From: Clostridia bacterium
GTDB taxonomy: Bacteria; Bacillota; Clostridia; Oscillospirales; Butyricicoccaceae
NCBI GenBank assembly: GCA_017547995.1
Contig: JAFYNW010000174.1
Span: 1 to 7,573, forward strand
Direction: 5' to 3'
Length of the DNA: 7,573 nucleotides
Position numbers and translations under genes: made by a program
Notes under the pieces: generated by a model
The model's database searches: none
What the model saw: only the letters and a program-made list of their open reading frames with translations
What the model was told of the DNA's origin: nothing
Shown: positions 5,677 through 7,573 of the stretch, in pieces
Layout of the letters: each line of letters begins with the position of its first letter
How positions within the stretch are numbered: position 1 is the first letter of the stretch

Positions 5677-6750
5677 ATGAAATTGCACGAAAACAAACAC
5701 ATCAGCTTTTTCATTCTGGTTGGCTACGCTCTCGTGGCATATTTCGGCGCAAGGTTTTTCTTCAATACGATTTTTCCGTGGACCGTGCCGTTTATAATTT
5801 CGGTTATCATGACGGCCATTATCGAAAAGCCTGTAAGTCAGCTTGAAAAGAAGAAGGTGCCGCGCAAGGTTGCCGCTCTTGTCTGTACCCTGCTTTATAT
5901 CACCCTTTTCGGCACGGCTATCTACCTTCTCGTTGCGCTTTGCATTTCAGAAGGCAAGAATCTCATCGCCGCTCTGCCCGGCTTTCTCGCTTCCCTGCCT
6001 GAGCGCTTCAGCGATACCATGGCTCAGCTTGACGGGATTTTCGAGCGTCTGCCTCTTGAAAAAATCGGCATTCAGGAGACAAGCGTCAGCGACCTGCTTT
6101 CCTCGGTTTCCCTGCCTAATTTCTCGGCAAGCTCCATCGTCAGCCCGCTTTTCAAAATGGCCGTTTCCCTGCCGACTGTAATTTTATCCACAGTTTTCAT
6201 TTTTGTTTCAACCTATTTTATGACGAGCGAACGCAGAGTCATCGTGCGATTCATCAAAAAACAGCTTCCGCCTAAAATGCTGGAGGTGCTTTTTGAAATC
6301 AGACGATTCCTCGTTTCGTCGGTGCTTAAATGGATTAAGGCTCAGTCGATTATCATCTGCATCACCTTCTGCGAGCTGCTCATCAGCTTCAACGTGCAGA
6401 AGCTGCCGTACGCATTTTTGCTTGCAATGTGCATCGCAATCATCGACGCTCTGCCGATTCTCGGTGTGGGCACAGTGCTCATTCCGTGGTCGCTTGTCTG
6501 CCTTGTGACCGGGGATTATTTCCACGCTGTCGGCATGATTGCCACATACGGCGTGGTGCTCGTCATCCGCAATGCAGTCGAGCCGAAAATCGTCGGTATG
6601 CACATCGGGCTTCATCCTTTCGTCAGCCTGCTTTCCATCTATTTCGGCTACCGCATCGCAGGCTTCGGCGGTATGTTCCTCGTTCCTGTTGTGGTGCTTC
6701 TCCTCTGCAAGCTGCAGGAGCTCGACGTAATCAGATTCTACAAAGAATAA
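5677..6750 (+). CDS. ytvI: YtvI-like membrane protein, AI-2E transporter (UPF0118) family
   Basis: This 357-residue multi-pass membrane protein has hydrophobic segments near residues 11-30, 34-50, 66-90, 158-182, 222-240, 246-275, 284-298, 312-328 and 330-344. A large soluble loop (about 93-155) follows the third segment, as is usual in this family. The C-terminal signature matches the sporulation integral membrane protein YtvI: DALPILGVGTVLIPW (257-271), then RNAVEPKIVGMHIGLHP (298-314) and a glycine-rich last pair of helices. Family members are proposed carriers or channels; some relatives handle AI-2 or ions, and no substrate can be read here. In Bacillus the ytvI gene is linked to sporulation. 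I chose the ATG at 5677, preceded by AGGGGGG (5664-5670) six bases upstream. The in-frame TTG at 5608 would add 23 residues but coincides with the -35 box. It is convergent with the GerAB-like gene. Confidence 0.82.
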   Translation: MKLHENKHISFFILVGYALVAYFGARFFFNTIFPWTVPFIISVIMTAIIEKPVSQLEKKKVPRKVAALVCTLLYITLFGTAIYLLVALCISEGKNLIAALPGFLASLPERFSDTMAQLDGIFERLPLEKIGIQETSVSDLLSSVSLPNFSASSIVSPLFKMAVSLPTVILSTVFIFVSTYFMTSERRVIVRFIKKQLPPKMLEVLFEIRRFLVSSVLKWIKAQSIIICITFCELLISFNVQKLPYAFLLAMCIAIIDALPILGVGTVLIPWSLVCLVTGDYFHAVGMIATYGVVLVIRNAVEPKIVGMHIGLHPFVSLLSIYFGYRIAGFGGMFLVPVVVLLLCKLQELDVIRFYKE

Positions 6751-6762
6751 TTTTTGATATGT

Positions 6763-6791
6763 AAAAGACCACCCGAAAGGATGGTCTTTTT
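6763..6791. terminator. Bidirectional terminator between ytvI-like and gerAB-like genes
   Basis: AAAAGACCACCC (6763-6774) pairs with GGATGGTCTTTT (6779-6790) across a GAAA loop (6775-6778), with one mismatch. In the minus-strand RNA that mismatch becomes a U-G pair, so the stem is better for the GerAB-like transcript. Both directions end in U-runs. The stop codon of the GerAB-like gene (6790-6792) overlaps the foot of the stem. Confidence 0.85.
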
Positions 6792-7573
6792 ATTTGCTGT
6801 TTTTCAGCCGTACAGCCTCGATGAGAGGCAGGATAACGCAAGGCAGGATGAGATAGTACCGATAGCTTTCCAGCCATATAAATGCGTCTGCTATGCCGCT
6901 GAAAAGAATCTGTGAAAGGTTGAAAATAACAAGGGTCACAATGCCGTAGCCTATGGACTTCCCCGTCAGGCTTTCGGTTGTCATTTTTACATATTCTTCC
7001 AGTATGCATATTTTCATAAGCTTGCACAGAATGAAAACTATCGAGATTAAAACTTCCATTCTCTGGAAAAACTTACCCAGGGTTATGATGCTTGCGACAG
7101 TATATGACGGGAAGTACAATGAGCCGACGAAGGGGTATCCAAGCACTGCAAGATTACGGATAAAAATCATTGTAACAAAGGCTGTGACGAAGATTGTACC
7201 CCATATTATCCCACTCTTTCCATTTCCATTTTCTACCATTTGCGAAAGCAACATCACCGCCGTAAACCCTTCGGCAAAATAGAAAGCGAATGAGGTAAAC
7301 GTGCCGTTAAGCAAGGGGGCAATGCCGTCCTGCAGAATGGGCAACAGTGCCGTAAAATCCGCCTGCTCAAGTGAGCCGAGAGATGCTATGGTTATGAGGA
7401 TTATGACAACGGGAAATATCAGCTCACCGAGCCTTGTCAGCACAGTCATTCCGCCACGGCACATCGTATAGACCGTCAGAGCGATGAAGGAGGCGATGAT
7501 GATATCAGGCGTTGCAACCAGCGTCATCTGGGAGATGAAGGTTGTGAAAAGGCTGAGGGAAATGGCGGCGGCA
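6790..7573 (-). CDS. GerAB-family spore germination permease, C-terminal part
   Basis: The minus-strand frame stays open to the right edge, so this is the last 260 residues of a longer protein (GerAB proteins are usually about 360-370 residues). The ATG at 7525-7527 is internal: 15 more in-frame codons precede it with no stop. The part seen has about seven hydrophobic segments and the GerAB pattern: 'MTLVATPDIII' at the start of a helix, 'YTMCRGGMTVLTRLGEL', and 'FTALLPILQDGIAPLLNGT'. GerAB proteins are APC-superfamily permeases of the spore inner membrane that form the germinant-sensing B subunit of GerA-type receptors alongside GerAA and GerAC. Those partners are not to its left, so they must lie upstream, beyond the window, or be unlinked. 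The germinant cannot be predicted. Presence of the gene supports a spore-forming organism. Confidence 0.85.
   Translation of the reverse strand, partial: AAAISLSLFTTFISQMTLVATPDIIIASFIALTVYTMCRGGMTVLTRLGELIFPVVIILITIASLGSLEQADFTALLPILQDGIAPLLNGTFTSFAFYFAEGFTAVMLLSQMVENGNGKSGIIWGTIFVTAFVTMIFIRNLAVLGYPFVGSLYFPSYTVASIITLGKFFQRMEVLISIVFILCKLMKICILEEYVKMTTESLTGKSIGYGIVTLVIFNLSQILFSGIADAFIWLESYRYYLILPCVILPLIEAVRLKNSK

Overview
The window looks like chromosomal DNA from an anaerobic, probably spore-forming member of the class Clostridia (a gut Ruminococcaceae/Oscillospirales-type genome would fit). The evidence is an NAD-linked [FeFe]-hydrogenase operon, consensus sigma-A promoters and GGAGG ribosome binding sites, and two genes of sporulation/germination families (YtvI-like and GerAB-like). 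The genus cannot be fixed from the sequence alone.

Layout. (1) 1-174, plus strand: the last 57 codons of an ApbE-type FAD:protein FMN transferase. (2) 175-349: a modular intergenic repeat followed by a bidirectional terminator. (3) 350-994, minus strand: a 214-residue protein joining a flavodoxin domain to a rubrerythrin-type rubredoxin domain, with its own promoter at about 1043-1076. (4) 1080-1398: a second, longer block of the same repeat family, then the hydA terminator. (5) 1399-5447, minus strand: a compact three-gene operon, hydC-hydB-hydA in transcription order, transcribed from a near-consensus promoter at 5491-5519. (6) 5448-5676: an AT-rich divergent promoter region. (7) 5677-6750, plus strand: a YtvI/AI-2E-family membrane protein. 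(8) 6763-6791: a bidirectional terminator. (9) 6790-7573, minus strand: the C-terminal 260 residues of a GerAB-family germinant-receptor permease, running off the right edge.

How the genes work together. HydC (NuoE-like), HydB (NuoF-like, FMN and NADH site) and HydA (H-cluster subunit with an N-terminal Fe-S relay) carry every signature expected of the trimeric, cytosolic, electron-bifurcating type of [FeFe]-hydrogenase, which makes H2 from NADH plus reduced ferredoxin. Whether this enzyme bifurcates cannot be read from sequence. The flavodoxin-rubredoxin protein next to it is a small soluble electron carrier that could join the same redox pool or an oxidative-stress pathway; this is inference from position only. 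The YtvI-like and GerAB-like genes are convergent and belong to the spore programme rather than to hydrogen metabolism. No hydrogenase maturation genes (hydE, hydF, hydG), RNA genes, CRISPR arrays or transposases were seen.

Most of the window is ordinary, well-described biology. The parts most worth a second look are the two copies of a modular hairpin repeat, each next to a sequence-related terminator; the stand-alone flavodoxin-rubredoxin fusion; and an imperfect palindrome covering the -35 box of the hydrogenase promoter.
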